Below, piece after piece: positions 1-7,466 of a DNA stretch of 60,121 nt. The notes beneath the pieces were generated by a model, which was not told the origin of the DNA, searched no databases, and worked only from the letters and a program-made list of their open reading frames with translations. The position numbers and the translations under genes were made by a program. Origin of the DNA: Planctomycetota bacterium. Lineage in GTDB: Bacteria; Planctomycetota; SZUA-567; JAKLDR01. The DNA lies in the NCBI GenBank assembly GCA_022703445.1, contig JAKLDR010000016.1, positions 1 through 60,121 on the forward strand. Direction: 5' to 3'. How positions within the stretch are numbered: position 1 is the stretch's first letter; every line of letters begins with the position of its first letter.

Positions 1-2
1 AT

Positions 3-692
3 GGATATCGGTTCGAGCATTCCTCTCCGCGAGGAGCCGCCGGGGAAGAGGCCAAGCCCATCTACGTCCTCCCCCCTGACAAGTACACCGTGACCGCCAG
101 CTACGAGCACGCCGAGCATGCCCAGGACAAGTCATGCTCCTTCTGGCACGGCAAGGTAACCACCGGCGCCTTCGAGATCGAGATCAAGCCCAAGGCCGTG
201 GAGTCGGTGCCGGTCAGCGCAGCCGAGCCGCTCGACCCCGGCTCGCGCCCTGAACGGACCGCCAACGCCTGGCAGAAGCTCTTCGCCGACGAGGGCTGGT
301 ACAAGAACCAGGCCGGCGCCGAGCAGGTCTTCAGCGGCACGCTCGAGGGCATCCCGGTCGTGGAGGGGATGGCAACCACCCTCCAGCGCGATTCCTACTA
401 CAAGCTGGGCGGGCGCACCCTCTACACCGGAGCCAAGAAGCTGCCGGCGCTCGACGCCCTGGTCGGCAGGAAGGTCGAGATCCGCGGCAAGCCGGTGGAC
501 ATGGACGGCCTGGAGGGCCAGAACGTCCGGGAGATCTGGCCGGCGGCGGTGCGGGAGGCCGGCGCGGCGGCCGGCGGCGGCGGGCCCGTCAAGCTGGACC
601 CTAAACAGGAGATCAAAGGCGAGCTGCCGGTGATCCTGCCGGTCGGGCCGCCCGTGCAGGCCCCGGTGCCCGGGATGCCCGGGAAGAGCTGA
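3..692 (+). CDS. Exported-type hypothetical protein, 5' end outside window
   Basis: The reading frame is open from the left edge of the window to the TGA at 690-692, so the gene begins upstream and only its C-terminal ~229 residues are visible. The visible part contains a beta-rich stretch with the pattern 'YEHAEHAQDKSCSFWHGKV' followed by 'TTGAFEIEIKPK', which looks like the end of an Ig/CARDB-like extracellular domain often seen in planctomycete exported proteins (family impression, not a firm assignment). The C-terminal half has a second small domain (around 'FSGTLEGIPVVEG' and 'GRKVEIRGKPVDM') and ends in a Gly/Pro-rich tail. A GTG at 90 could be read as an internal start but there is no ribosome-binding site for it. 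Function not recognised. Confidence 0.6.
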   Translation, partial: GYRFEHSSPRGAAGEEAKPIYVLPPDKYTVTASYEHAEHAQDKSCSFWHGKVTTGAFEIEIKPKAVESVPVSAAEPLDPGSRPERTANAWQKLFADEGWYKNQAGAEQVFSGTLEGIPVVEGMATTLQRDSYYKLGGRTLYTGAKKLPALDALVGRKVEIRGKPVDMDGLEGQNVREIWPAAVREAGAAAGGGGPVKLDPKQEIKGELPVILPVGPPVQAPVPGMPGKS

Positions 693-719
693 GATACCGA
701 GGACAACTTAGGCTCCCGC

Positions 720-753
720 CGTCCTCTGCGTCCTCTGCGTACTCTGTGGTTGG
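720..753. repeat. CGCAGAGG-family half element (right arm only)
   Basis: The intergenic stretch carries tandem 'CCTCTGCGT' octamer-like units ending in CTGTGGTTGG, the same family as the complete inverted repeats at 31524-31755 and 32762-32910. No matching left arm is visible, so this is probably a decayed or truncated element. Confidence 0.55.
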
Positions 754-792
754 ATATCTTCTGCGATGGCAGTGGGAACGCTCCAATGGGAA

Positions 793-822
793 TTGACGGC
801 CGCCGGCCGCGGCCTGTAGAAT
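793..822 (+). promoter_or_regulatory. Sigma70-type promoter of the 842 gene
   Basis: TTGACG (793-798), an 18-nt spacer and TAGAAT (817-822) match the promoter pattern seen repeatedly in this window. The predicted start of transcription lies about 12 nt before the ATG, just in front of a GGGAGG ribosome-binding site. Confidence 0.6.
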
Positions 823-841
823 GCCGCCGGGAGGCGAACTC

Positions 842-2746
842 ATGAGCGGAAAGAAGCGCGCGGCGATCATCGTCCTGGGCCTGGTCGTGCTGGCCGGAGC
901 CGGCCTGGCCGTCTTCGCGCTGAAGTATGAAGTGCGGACGGTGACCGACTACCGCGACCCCGAGCTGCCAGCCGACGAGGTCTTCACCGACGACCCGGTG
1001 CCCGCGGCGCGGCCGGCCTTCGACCCGGCGCTGGTCGATTCGCGCAGGCTCAACGGCTGGGAGGTCAACTCCAGCGCCGCGGTGCTCCGGCTCGACTGCC
1101 CGCCCTTCCGGCCCAAGCAGGACAAGACGCTCGAGATACTCTACCCCAGCTACGCCGTGGCCGCCCGGGCCGGCGGGCAGGACGTGCTCCCGTCGGTGAA
1201 CATGATCGACGGCAAGGCCAAGCAGTTCGACGACGGGCTCTACGCGGCGGTGGACCTGGCGGCCTACAAGGGGATCGAGAAGCGGCTGGCGGGGTGCAGA
1301 GACCTGGTCAAGCGCCTGGCCGCCCGGGCTCCGGCCGGGAGCGAGGCCGCGGCCCTTCTCGGCGCCGCGCAGGCTCTGGCCGCCGGGGAGACCAAGACCG
1401 GCTCGCCGGCCGGCGACGCCGCCCTCAAGGACTTCCTGGACAGCCAGGTCGCCTCCAAACCCATCGGCTTCTACACCTGGTCCAAGGAACTGGAGGCCCT
1501 CTGGCGCGTCGAACGCTTCCTGGCCCAGGAGCGCAAGCCCGGGGTGGCCGGGGAACTCGGCGCCGCGCTGAAGTCCGATCCGCAGCTGCTCGCCGACTAC
1601 CGGAAATTCGTCGGCCTCTTCCGGAAGCTGACCAATCCGCTCGCCTGCCTCACGCTCGACGAGCTGCCCGACGGCAAGCTGACGGCCGAGGTCATCGCCG
1701 CCGAGGCGAAGAAGCGCGGCATCCGCCGCGCCGCGGTCTGCTTCCTGCCTCCCTCGACCTGCCGGGAGAGCGAGCTGGCCGAGCGGCTCGAGCTGCCGGC
1801 CACGGGCAGCCTGATGCGCGAGTTCATGAAGCGGATCAAGAGCGGCGAAATCGATCTCAAGCCGGGGCAGAACGCCGGCTGGTACGACTACCAGGTCTAC
1901 GCGCTCGAGACGCTGCTCGTCCCCCAGAAGGGCGAGGAGCGCGACAAGCTGGTGCTCTCCGCGCGCTACAAGCAGCGCATGCAGGAGGCCTTCTCGGCGA
2001 TCCTGACCAAGCGCCGGGAAACGCACGCGCGTCAGTTGCCAGCGGTAACCAAGGGCGCTCCACCCCGGCCGCCGACGCGCGTCCAACCCCGCCTGCGCCT
2101 GGAACCGGCGCCGAGCTACTACCTGCGCACCGCCCGGGCCTACGCCTTCGTCGAGACCCTCCTGAAGGCCGAGCTCGGCGAGGAGGCGCTCAAGGAGCTC
2201 TACGGCCTGCGCTTCCGGGAGCTGGGCGGCACCGTCGGGAAGAAGAACCTCTCCGAGCGCGACGACTCACTGGCCGTCGAGCTCGCGTCCATGCGCGCGC
2301 TCTACCACGGCCTCTACCTGGTCTCCTGCGAGGACCTGGGCCTGGCGCCCGCGCTTCTCGACGGCGAGGTGGCCGACCAGGCGGCGGCCCGGCTCGGCGC
2401 CGAGAACTGGCTGGCCAACTGCGCGCGCGACCCGGACCTGGCCGCCGACACCCGGGTGGCCGTGCCGGTGATCTGCTACGGCATGAGCACCGAGCTCTGG
2501 GCCACCCTGGGCGTGCGTCTGACCCGCTTCAAGGCCGAGTACGCCTTCGGGCCGTCGATCCGCCAGCCCGGCGGGGAGTGGCAGGAGTGCCACGAAACGC
2601 GGCCCGCCGAGTACCTCATCCCCGTGGACACCTTCGTGTCCTTCACGGTGCGCGGCAACCGCGTCCTGGACCGCAAGGAACTCCGCGAGATGATCGAGAA
2701 GGCCGGCACCCGGGACAAGTTCCTGGAGATGGTTGGGAAGCAGTAG
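842..2746 (+). CDS. Single-pass membrane/exported protein of unknown function
   Basis: A 634-residue protein. The start is placed at the ATG at 842 because GGGAGG lies 6-10 nt upstream; an ATG at 821 would overlap the promoter -10 box. The N-terminus is K-rich followed by one hydrophobic helix (about residues 6-27), so it is a type II anchor or uncleaved signal. The rest is a soluble, mostly helical domain with no catalytic motif I can name; blocks such as 'KPIGFYTWSKELEALW' and 'YLIPVDTFVSFTVRGNRV' look conserved-type. A Pro/Arg-rich segment near residues 395-425 may be a loop or insertion. It has its own promoter and converges with the minus-strand gene ending at 2751. Function unknown. Confidence 0.8.
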   Translation: MSGKKRAAIIVLGLVVLAGAGLAVFALKYEVRTVTDYRDPELPADEVFTDDPVPAARPAFDPALVDSRRLNGWEVNSSAAVLRLDCPPFRPKQDKTLEILYPSYAVAARAGGQDVLPSVNMIDGKAKQFDDGLYAAVDLAAYKGIEKRLAGCRDLVKRLAARAPAGSEAAALLGAAQALAAGETKTGSPAGDAALKDFLDSQVASKPIGFYTWSKELEALWRVERFLAQERKPGVAGELGAALKSDPQLLADYRKFVGLFRKLTNPLACLTLDELPDGKLTAEVIAAEAKKRGIRRAAVCFLPPSTCRESELAERLELPATGSLMREFMKRIKSGEIDLKPGQNAGWYDYQVYALETLLVPQKGEERDKLVLSARYKQRMQEAFSAILTKRRETHARQLPAVTKGAPPRPPTRVQPRLRLEPAPSYYLRTARAYAFVETLLKAELGEEALKELYGLRFRELGGTVGKKNLSERDDSLAVELASMRALYHGLYLVSCEDLGLAPALLDGEVADQAAARLGAENWLANCARDPDLAADTRVAVPVICYGMSTELWATLGVRLTRFKAEYAFGPSIRQPGGEWQECHETRPAEYLIPVDTFVSFTVRGNRVLDRKELREMIEKAGTRDKFLEMVGKQ

Positions 2747-2750
2747 GCTG

Positions 2751-3356
2751 TCAGCGCCGCTCCTCGGCGGCCGCCCAGCCCTGGGCGTCCTTGGGGATGA
2801 GCAGCTCGTACCACTCGGCGAACCTCTCGCGCGGGCCGTCGATGCGCCACAGGCCGTCGGGCGAACGCACCAGGTACATATAGAAGCCGGCCTGCTCCTC
2901 CTGGACGAAGGGCATGCCCGAGGCCACCCAGACCCTGGCGGCCGAGTCCGACGTCCGCTCCACCCGGCGCACCTTCCAGTTGGGGATGAAGCGGCCGAAG
3001 GGCGTGTCGTAGCCGTGGGGGCTGTAGAAATCGAAGAGCGTCCGGTCGGCGATGGCCGGCGCGTAGTGCGCGTGGCAGTCGGCGGTCAGGCACTTCTCGG
3101 CCAGGGACCAGCGGCGGTCGTCCAGGGCCTTCTTGAAGGAGGCCATGGTCCGCTCGGGCGTGCTCAGGTCGAAGCCCGGCCGCAGCACGCAGTAACCGGT
3201 CAGGACCAGCGCCACGGCCAGCAGCACGGCCGCGTAGAGCTTCAGCGTCCGGTTGCGCCGGGCGATGGCCCCGCGGGGCTCGACGGTCAGGATGGCCCGG
3301 GGCGAGGGCTGCGGCCGGGGCCCGGGCTTGTCGAAGCGCGGCGTCTCCATGGGCAC
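2751..3356 (-). CDS. Membrane-anchored protein with NTF2/DUF4878-like domain
   Basis: About 201 residues. A proline- and arginine-rich cytoplasmic N-terminus is followed by one transmembrane helix (about residues 40-60, 'LYAAVLLAVALVLTGYCVL'). The outer part begins 'TPERTMASFKKALDDRRW', the typical opening helix of DUF4878/NTF2-like lipoprotein domains, and ends with a strand pattern 'DGLWRIDGP' also typical of that fold. It starts at GTG 3356 or ATG 3350, immediately after the stop codon of the Tdh-like gene (3358), so the two are co-transcribed and probably translationally coupled. No catalytic residues are evident; a binding or structural role is inferred from the fold only. Confidence 0.75.
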   Translation of the reverse strand: MPMETPRFDKPGPRPQPSPRAILTVEPRGAIARRNRTLKLYAAVLLAVALVLTGYCVLRPGFDLSTPERTMASFKKALDDRRWSLAEKCLTADCHAHYAPAIADRTLFDFYSPHGYDTPFGRFIPNWKVRRVERTSDSAARVWVASGMPFVQEEQAGFYMYLVRSPDGLWRIDGPRERFAEWYELLIPKDAQGWAAAEERR

Positions 3357-3357
3357 T

Positions 3358-4407
3358 CTACGGCGCCAGCACGATCTTGCCGCTGTCGACGTTGGGGTCC
3401 AACCCGGTCTCCATGGCCTTCACGAAGTCGGCGAGCTTGAACTTGTGGGTGGTCACCGGCCGCGGGTCGACACGCTTCTCGGCCAACAGCGGGAGCATCT
3501 CCTCCCAGGTGTTGAAGACCTCGCGGCCGTTGATGCCCAGCAGCGTCAGGCCCTTGAAGATCACGCCCTCGGCGATGTCCATGGAGACCGGCCCGTCGGG
3601 CAGGCCGAAGAGGGCCATCTTCCCGCCGCGGCGGAGGATGGCGATGGCCTGGTTGATGGCCGGGGCGGCGCCGGTCATCTCCAGCGACACGTCCACGCCC
3701 TCGCCCTTGGTGGCGGCCATGATCTCGCTTACGGGATCGCGGCGCTTGACGTTGATGACCTCGTCGGCGCCGAACTGCTTCATCATGGCCAGCTTCGAGT
3801 CCACCAGCCCCAGACCGAAGATGCGCCGGGCGCCGAAGGCCCGCGCGATGCCCGCGGCGTAGATGCCGATGGGCCCGTCCCCGACCACCGCCACGGTCTT
3901 GCCGGAGACCTCGCAGCTCGAGACCGTGAAGGTGGCGTTGCCGAATGGATCCTGGAGGCAGGCCACCTCCGGCTCGATGCGCGGGTCGTTCTTCCACAGG
4001 CAGCGCGCCGGGACGGTGAAGTACTCGGCGAAGCAGCCGTTGAAGTCCACGCCGAAGATCTTCACGTCGCGGCAGATGTGGCGCAGCCCGGAGGCACACT
4101 GCCGGCAGCGGTTGCAGAAGACGTGGCACTCCACCGAGACGTAGTCGCCGACGGCGGCGTCGCCGGCGTCGGGGCCGAGCTCGACCACCTCGCCGGCGCA
4201 CTCGTGCCCGAAGATCAGAGGGGTGGGAATGCGCTTCTCGGCCCAGGCCCCCCACTTGTAGATGTGCTTGTCGGTACCGCAGATCGAGCAGGCCAGGGTC
4301 CTGACCAGGGCCTCGCCGGGCCCGGGGCGGGGCACGTCCACCTCGCGGAGTTCGCAGCCGTAGGCCCGGGCCGTCTTCATCACCGCGAGCATCTTCTTCT
4401 TGGCCAT
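3358..4407 (-). CDS. tdh: Zinc-dependent L-threonine 3-dehydrogenase-like MDR alcohol dehydrogenase
   Basis: A 349-residue medium-chain dehydrogenase. It shows the catalytic-zinc segment 'CSICGTDKHIY', the GHE motif ('FGHECAGEV'), and the four structural-zinc cysteines in 'CNRCRQCASGLRHIC'. The Rossmann part has 'VVGDGPIGIYAAGIARAFGA' (NAD-binding GxGxxG-type). The combination GTDKHIYKW and the C-terminal 'TTHKF' resemble L-threonine 3-dehydrogenase, which oxidises threonine to 2-amino-3-ketobutyrate with NAD+. No kbl (2-amino-3-ketobutyrate ligase) gene is next to it, so related sugar-alcohol dehydrogenases remain possible. The ATG at 4407 is preferred; a GTG at 4422 would overlap the stop of the upstream gene (GTGA). 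It lies in a minus-strand run with the genes on both sides. Confidence 0.85.
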   Translation of the reverse strand: MAKKKMLAVMKTARAYGCELREVDVPRPGPGEALVRTLACSICGTDKHIYKWGAWAEKRIPTPLIFGHECAGEVVELGPDAGDAAVGDYVSVECHVFCNRCRQCASGLRHICRDVKIFGVDFNGCFAEYFTVPARCLWKNDPRIEPEVACLQDPFGNATFTVSSCEVSGKTVAVVGDGPIGIYAAGIARAFGARRIFGLGLVDSKLAMMKQFGADEVINVKRRDPVSEIMAATKGEGVDVSLEMTGAAPAINQAIAILRRGGKMALFGLPDGPVSMDIAEGVIFKGLTLLGINGREVFNTWEEMLPLLAEKRVDPRPVTTHKFKLADFVKAMETGLDPNVDSGKIVLAP

Positions 4408-4418
4408 GGGATCGGTTC

Positions 4419-4814
4419 TCACCCTTCAGCCTTGACCAGCCGGGCGATCAGTTCGCACTCCGCCGCCCGGTGGCCCTCGAACTCCAGCACGAACGAGTAG
4501 AAGCCCTCGCGGGGCAGGGGCAGGCCGGCCAGCTCGAAGACCGCGGTGGCCGCGGGCCGCACGCCCTCCTCGATCCGGATGCGGATCTCCGGCAGCGGCG
4601 GGACCACGTCCTTGTCCTCGCTGCCGGCCATGAAGCGCAGCCGGCCGGCGTACTCGCCGGGGTCGCCGCGGAGGCGCGCCACCAGGAAGCAGCGCGGCAG
4701 CTGCGCCGGAAACCGCGGGCAGTTCAGGCCGTCGAAGACGTTGATCAGCGAGTGCCGGCCCATGCTCTCGGCGTGGGCCTCGCACAGCAGGCAGTAGTCG
4801 GCGCAGATGGACAT
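4419..4814 (-). CDS. DUF6941-like small protein
   Basis: 131 residues, with the layout 'CADYCLLC...GRHSLINVFDGL...FPAQLPRCFLVARL', which matches the DUF6941 pattern (a short strand 'DYA', a turn, 'L-x-G-x-F/W', then 'FP..LPR..LVVRL'). Members of that family have no established biochemical role. The gene ends 11 nt before the preferred start of tdh. No strong ribosome-binding site precedes the ATG at 4814. Confidence 0.65.
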   Translation of the reverse strand: MSICADYCLLCEAHAESMGRHSLINVFDGLNCPRFPAQLPRCFLVARLRGDPGEYAGRLRFMAGSEDKDVVPPLPEIRIRIEEGVRPAATAVFELAGLPLPREGFYSFVLEFEGHRAAECELIARLVKAEG

Positions 4815-4835
4815 CAGCTTGTCGTCGTTCGATCA

Positions 4836-4922
4836 GCCACTAAGACACCGAGACGCAAGGGAGCCCCGAAGAGAAACCCGGGGCCATCTTGGCGGCCACT
4901 TTGCGTCTTGGTGGCTTGGCGG
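4836..4922. repeat. Imperfect inverted repeat (AAGACGCAAAG family)
   Basis: The left arm at 4836-4860 (GCCACTAAGACACCGAGACG and following bases) and the right arm at 4896-4922 are reverse-complementary over about 20 of 25 positions, enclosing about 35 nt. The units resemble the 'CCAAGACGCAAAG' intergenic repeats common in some environmental bacteria. It lies between the NifU-like and DUF6941-like genes. Confidence 0.6.
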
Positions 4923-4952
4923 TTGGGCGCCCCATGGCGGTCGGGGACGCGG

Positions 4953-5177
4953 TCAGTTCACGGCTTCGACGGACTTCACCCCGGGCACGGCCTTCTTCAG
5001 CCGGCGCTCGATGCCGCCCTTGATGGTCATCTGGGCCATGGGGCAGCCCGCGCAGTGGCCCTTGAGGCGCACCTGGACCACCCCGTCGGCGGTGACGTTC
5101 ACCAGCTCCACGTCGCCCCCGTCGGCCTGCAGCGCCGGGCGGATGTTGTTGAGTTCGGCTTCGACCTTGTCGCGCAT
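4953..5177 (-). CDS. NifU C-terminal-domain (Nfu-type) Fe-S scaffold protein
   Basis: A 74-residue protein made of a single NifU C-terminal domain. It has the signature 'LQADGGDVELV' and the Fe-S-binding CxxC in 'GHCAGCPMAQMTIKGGIE'. Such free-standing Nfu domains assemble and pass on [4Fe-4S] clusters in the cytoplasm. The start is well supported by GAGAGGAG placed 7-10 nt upstream of the ATG at 5177. It follows ilvN by about 40 nt on the same strand and may share its promoter. Confidence 0.93.
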   Translation of the reverse strand: MRDKVEAELNNIRPALQADGGDVELVNVTADGVVQVRLKGHCAGCPMAQMTIKGGIERRLKKAVPGVKSVEAVN

Positions 5178-5219
5178 GGGCAGCTCCTCTCCAATCTCCG
5201 GCGTCCGGACGGGGACCCT

Positions 5220-5741
5220 TCAGGGCTTGGCCGGGCCGCCCGCGTCGCGGGGCGAGCCCTCCATCAGCGGCCCGCGGGCCATGGCGATCCGTCCGGTGCG
5301 GACGACCTCCTTGCCGCCATAGGGCCGCAGGGTGTCGATGCAGGCGACGATCTTGGCCTCCGGGCCGGTCACCTCCAGCATCAGCTCCTGGCGGGTGATG
5401 TCCACAACCTTGGCCTCGAAGGCCTCGCCCAGCAGGATGATCTCGGGCTTCTTGTTCGGCGGGGCGTGGACCTTGATCAGGGCCAGCTCGCGCTCGACGT
5501 GGTCCACGCTGCTGAAGTCGTGGATCTTGACCACGTTGATGAGCTTGCCGAGCTGCTTGCGGATCTGCTCCAGGGTGGTCTCGTCGCCCCGGGCCACGAT
5601 GGTCATGCGCGAGAAGTCGTCGGCCTCGGTCTCGCCCACGGTGAGGCTGTCGATGTTGAAGCCGCGGCTGGAGAACAGCCCGGCCACGTGGCTCAGCACT
5701 CCGGGCGCGTTCTGGACCACGGCGGAAATGGTGTGGCGCAT
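5220..5741 (-). CDS. ilvN: Acetolactate synthase small (regulatory) subunit
   Basis: 173 residues from the ATG at 5741, which is preceded by GGAGGAA. The N-terminal ACT domain has the typical 'VVQNAPGVLSHVAGLFSSRG' and 'FNIDSLTVGETE', and the C-terminal half has 'KEVVRTGRIAMARG', both diagnostic of IlvN/IlvH. It binds the IlvB catalytic subunit and confers valine feedback control on branched-chain amino acid synthesis. No ilvB or ilvC lies within the window, so the pathway is split; the other pathway gene here, leuA, is 20 kb away. The C-terminus carries a short non-conserved Gly/Pro tail. Confidence 0.95.
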   Translation of the reverse strand: MRHTISAVVQNAPGVLSHVAGLFSSRGFNIDSLTVGETEADDFSRMTIVARGDETTLEQIRKQLGKLINVVKIHDFSSVDHVERELALIKVHAPPNKKPEIILLGEAFEAKVVDITRQELMLEVTGPEAKIVACIDTLRPYGGKEVVRTGRIAMARGPLMEGSPRDAGGPAKP

Positions 5742-5797
5742 GGGTTCCTCCGGGAGCTCCTGCCGCGGCCGGTCCCGGGGACCGGCCCGATGCGCTA

Positions 5798-5825
5798 AGT
5801 CTAAGTGCCGGCGACGGGGCGTCAA
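5798..5825 (-). promoter_or_regulatory. Promoter of the ilvN-nfu transcript
   Basis: On the minus strand TTGACG (5825-5820), a 16-nt spacer and TAGACT (5803-5798). It is divergent from, and only about 15 nt from, the promoter of the 5875 gene. Confidence 0.6.
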
Positions 5826-5838
5826 GGTGCGCGGCCAC

Positions 5839-5867
5839 TTGACCGTCCGCGGCGGGTGGGCTACCAT
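5839..5867 (+). promoter_or_regulatory. Promoter of the 5875 gene, apparently leaderless
   Basis: TTGACC (5839-5844), a 17-nt spacer and TACCAT (5862-5867). The ATG at 5875 is only 7 nt after the -10 box, so transcription should start at or next to the A of the start codon, and no ribosome-binding site exists. Confidence 0.6.
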
Positions 5868-5874
5868 CGCCGGC

Positions 5875-6597
5875 ATGGGTCCGCAGCGGCGGCGCTGGCT
5901 GATCCCGGGGGCGGCCGTCCTGGCCTTCGGGCTGCTGGCCGCTGCCGCGGCCTGGTCGCTGCTCCCCCGAGTCCGGAAGGCACTCATGCCCAGTCCCGAC
6001 AGACCCGCATCCGCGCCCTCCGCCCCGGAAGGCGGCCTGCCTGCGCTGTTCGCCGCGCGGGGCTGCCCGCACCCGCCGGAGCGGCTGGCCCTGGTGGCCG
6101 TCAAGGACGAGAAGCGCCTGGAGCTCTGGGCGCCCGGCGCCGGAGGCCGGTGGCGCCTGGTCAAGGCCTACCCGGTCCTGGCCGCCAGCGGCCGGGCCGG
6201 GCCCAAGCTGCGCGAGGGCGACCGGCAGGTGCCCGAGGGCCTGTACCGGGTGACCTTCCTCAACCCCAGGAGCCGGTTCCACCTCTCCATGCAGATCGAC
6301 TACCCCAACGGGTTCGACCGGGAGATGGGCCGGCTCGACGGCCGCGAAAGCCTGGGCGGCGAGATCTTCATCCACGGCGAGGCGGTCTCCATCGGCTGCC
6401 TGGCCGTCGGCAACCCGGCCATCGAGGAGCTCTACCGGCTGGTGGAGACCGTCGGCAAGGAACGGGTGCAGGTGCTGATCGCCCCGTGGGACTTGCGCCG
6501 GCCCGGCGCGTCGACCGAGCCTCCGCCGGGGGCGCCGGCGTGGGCCGGGGGGCTCTACCGGCGGCTGCAGGCCGAAATGGCCGCCTTCCGGGAATGA
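5875..6597 (+). CDS. L,D-transpeptidase (YkuD/YafK-like) membrane protein
   Basis: 240 residues: an N-terminal transmembrane helix (about residues 8-30), a Pro/Ala-rich linker, then a YkuD-type domain. The catalytic motif is present as 'IHGEAVSIGCLAVG' (H...SxGC), the family signature where the Cys attacks the peptidoglycan tetrapeptide. The spacing and 'VPEGLYRVTFLNPRS' place it nearer the YafK branch, whose members cleave or attach proteins at peptidoglycan instead of making 3-3 crosslinks; that subfamily choice is inferred. It probably acts outside the inner membrane. The start is fixed by the promoter just upstream. It ends 13 nt before the next gene. Confidence 0.88.
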   Translation: MGPQRRRWLIPGAAVLAFGLLAAAAAWSLLPRVRKALMPSPDRPASAPSAPEGGLPALFAARGCPHPPERLALVAVKDEKRLELWAPGAGGRWRLVKAYPVLAASGRAGPKLREGDRQVPEGLYRVTFLNPRSRFHLSMQIDYPNGFDREMGRLDGRESLGGEIFIHGEAVSIGCLAVGNPAIEELYRLVETVGKERVQVLIAPWDLRRPGASTEPPPGAPAWAGGLYRRLQAEMAAFRE

Positions 6598-6610
6598 TGG
6601 AACTTCCGGA

Positions 6611-7426
6611 ATGACCCGCTGGTTTTCAAGATCGATGCCCACCCTGCGCTGCATGACCCTGAACATGGCCCACGCCCGCCGCGGCGGGCCGCACCGGCTC
6701 ATCGTGCGCCGGGAGCGGGCCGAGGCCAACCTGGAGCGCATGGCCTGGAGCATAATGCGCGAGGCCCCCGACGTGGTGGCGCTTCAGGAGGCCGACGCCC
6801 CCTCGCTGTGGAGCGGGCGCTTCGACCACGTCGAGCACCTGGCCAAGGTGGCCGGCTACGACCACGTCTTCCACGGGGAGCACGTCTGCCTGTGGCGGGG
6901 CCGGCGGCGCATCTGCTACGGCAGCGCCATCCTGTCGCGCTTCCCGCTGGGCGACACGGCCTCGCACCGCTTCGCGCGCTCGCTGCCCACCCCGACCAAG
7001 GGCTTCGTGGCCGCCACCGTGAAGGTCCCGGGGCGGACCGGGCATCCGCTGCGGGTGGCCTCCGTCCACCTGGATTTCGCCCGCAAGCGGGTCCGCCAGA
7101 GCCAGGTGCTGCATATGGCCACGCTGCTCGCCGGCCACGCCGGGCCGATGCTCCTGCTCGGGGACTTCAACTGCCAGTGGGCCGGCCGGGAGGACACTCT
7201 GCAGCTCCTGGCGGGTCGGCTGGGCGTGCGACCCTTCCGCCCGGCGGCGGAGAGCCTGCTCACCTTCCCGTCGCGGCAGCCGCGCTGGCGCCTGGACTGG
7301 ATCCTGGCCTCGGCGGACCTCGACTTCCGCCGCTACGAGGTGCTGCCCGAGAGGCTAAGCGACCACCTGCCGGTGCTGGCCGAGCTGGCCCCCGCCGCCG
7401 CGAAGCCGCGGCACCCCTTGACCTGA
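6611..7426 (+). CDS. Endonuclease/exonuclease/phosphatase (EEP) family protein
   Basis: 271 residues with the full EEP motif set: 'TLNMAH' (metal-site Asn), 'VVALQEAD' (catalytic Glu), 'SVHLDF', 'LLLGDFNCQW' (Asp/Asn), and 'LSDHLPVLAEL' (Asp-His). Enzymes of this fold hydrolyse phosphodiester bonds in nucleic acids, lipids or phosphoinositides with Mg2+; the substrate cannot be told from the sequence. There is no signal peptide. An alternative start is the ATG of 'MPTLRCMTLN' at 6635. It follows the transpeptidase gene by 13 nt, so they may be co-transcribed. Confidence 0.88.
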   Translation: MTRWFSRSMPTLRCMTLNMAHARRGGPHRLIVRRERAEANLERMAWSIMREAPDVVALQEADAPSLWSGRFDHVEHLAKVAGYDHVFHGEHVCLWRGRRRICYGSAILSRFPLGDTASHRFARSLPTPTKGFVAATVKVPGRTGHPLRVASVHLDFARKRVRQSQVLHMATLLAGHAGPMLLLGDFNCQWAGREDTLQLLAGRLGVRPFRPAAESLLTFPSRQPRWRLDWILASADLDFRRYEVLPERLSDHLPVLAELAPAAAKPRHPLT

Positions 7427-7466
7427 GCGCTCCCGGCGCGAGAATCTGTGGTCGGAGGGTTCTGCA

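Noticed and set aside
2020..2090. Minus-strand translation with a tRNA-T-arm-like word (TRVRFPA)
   Set aside because: The DNA lacks a GGTTCRA T-loop and an acceptor stem, and it lies within the 842-2746 gene. It is a coincidence of GC-rich code.
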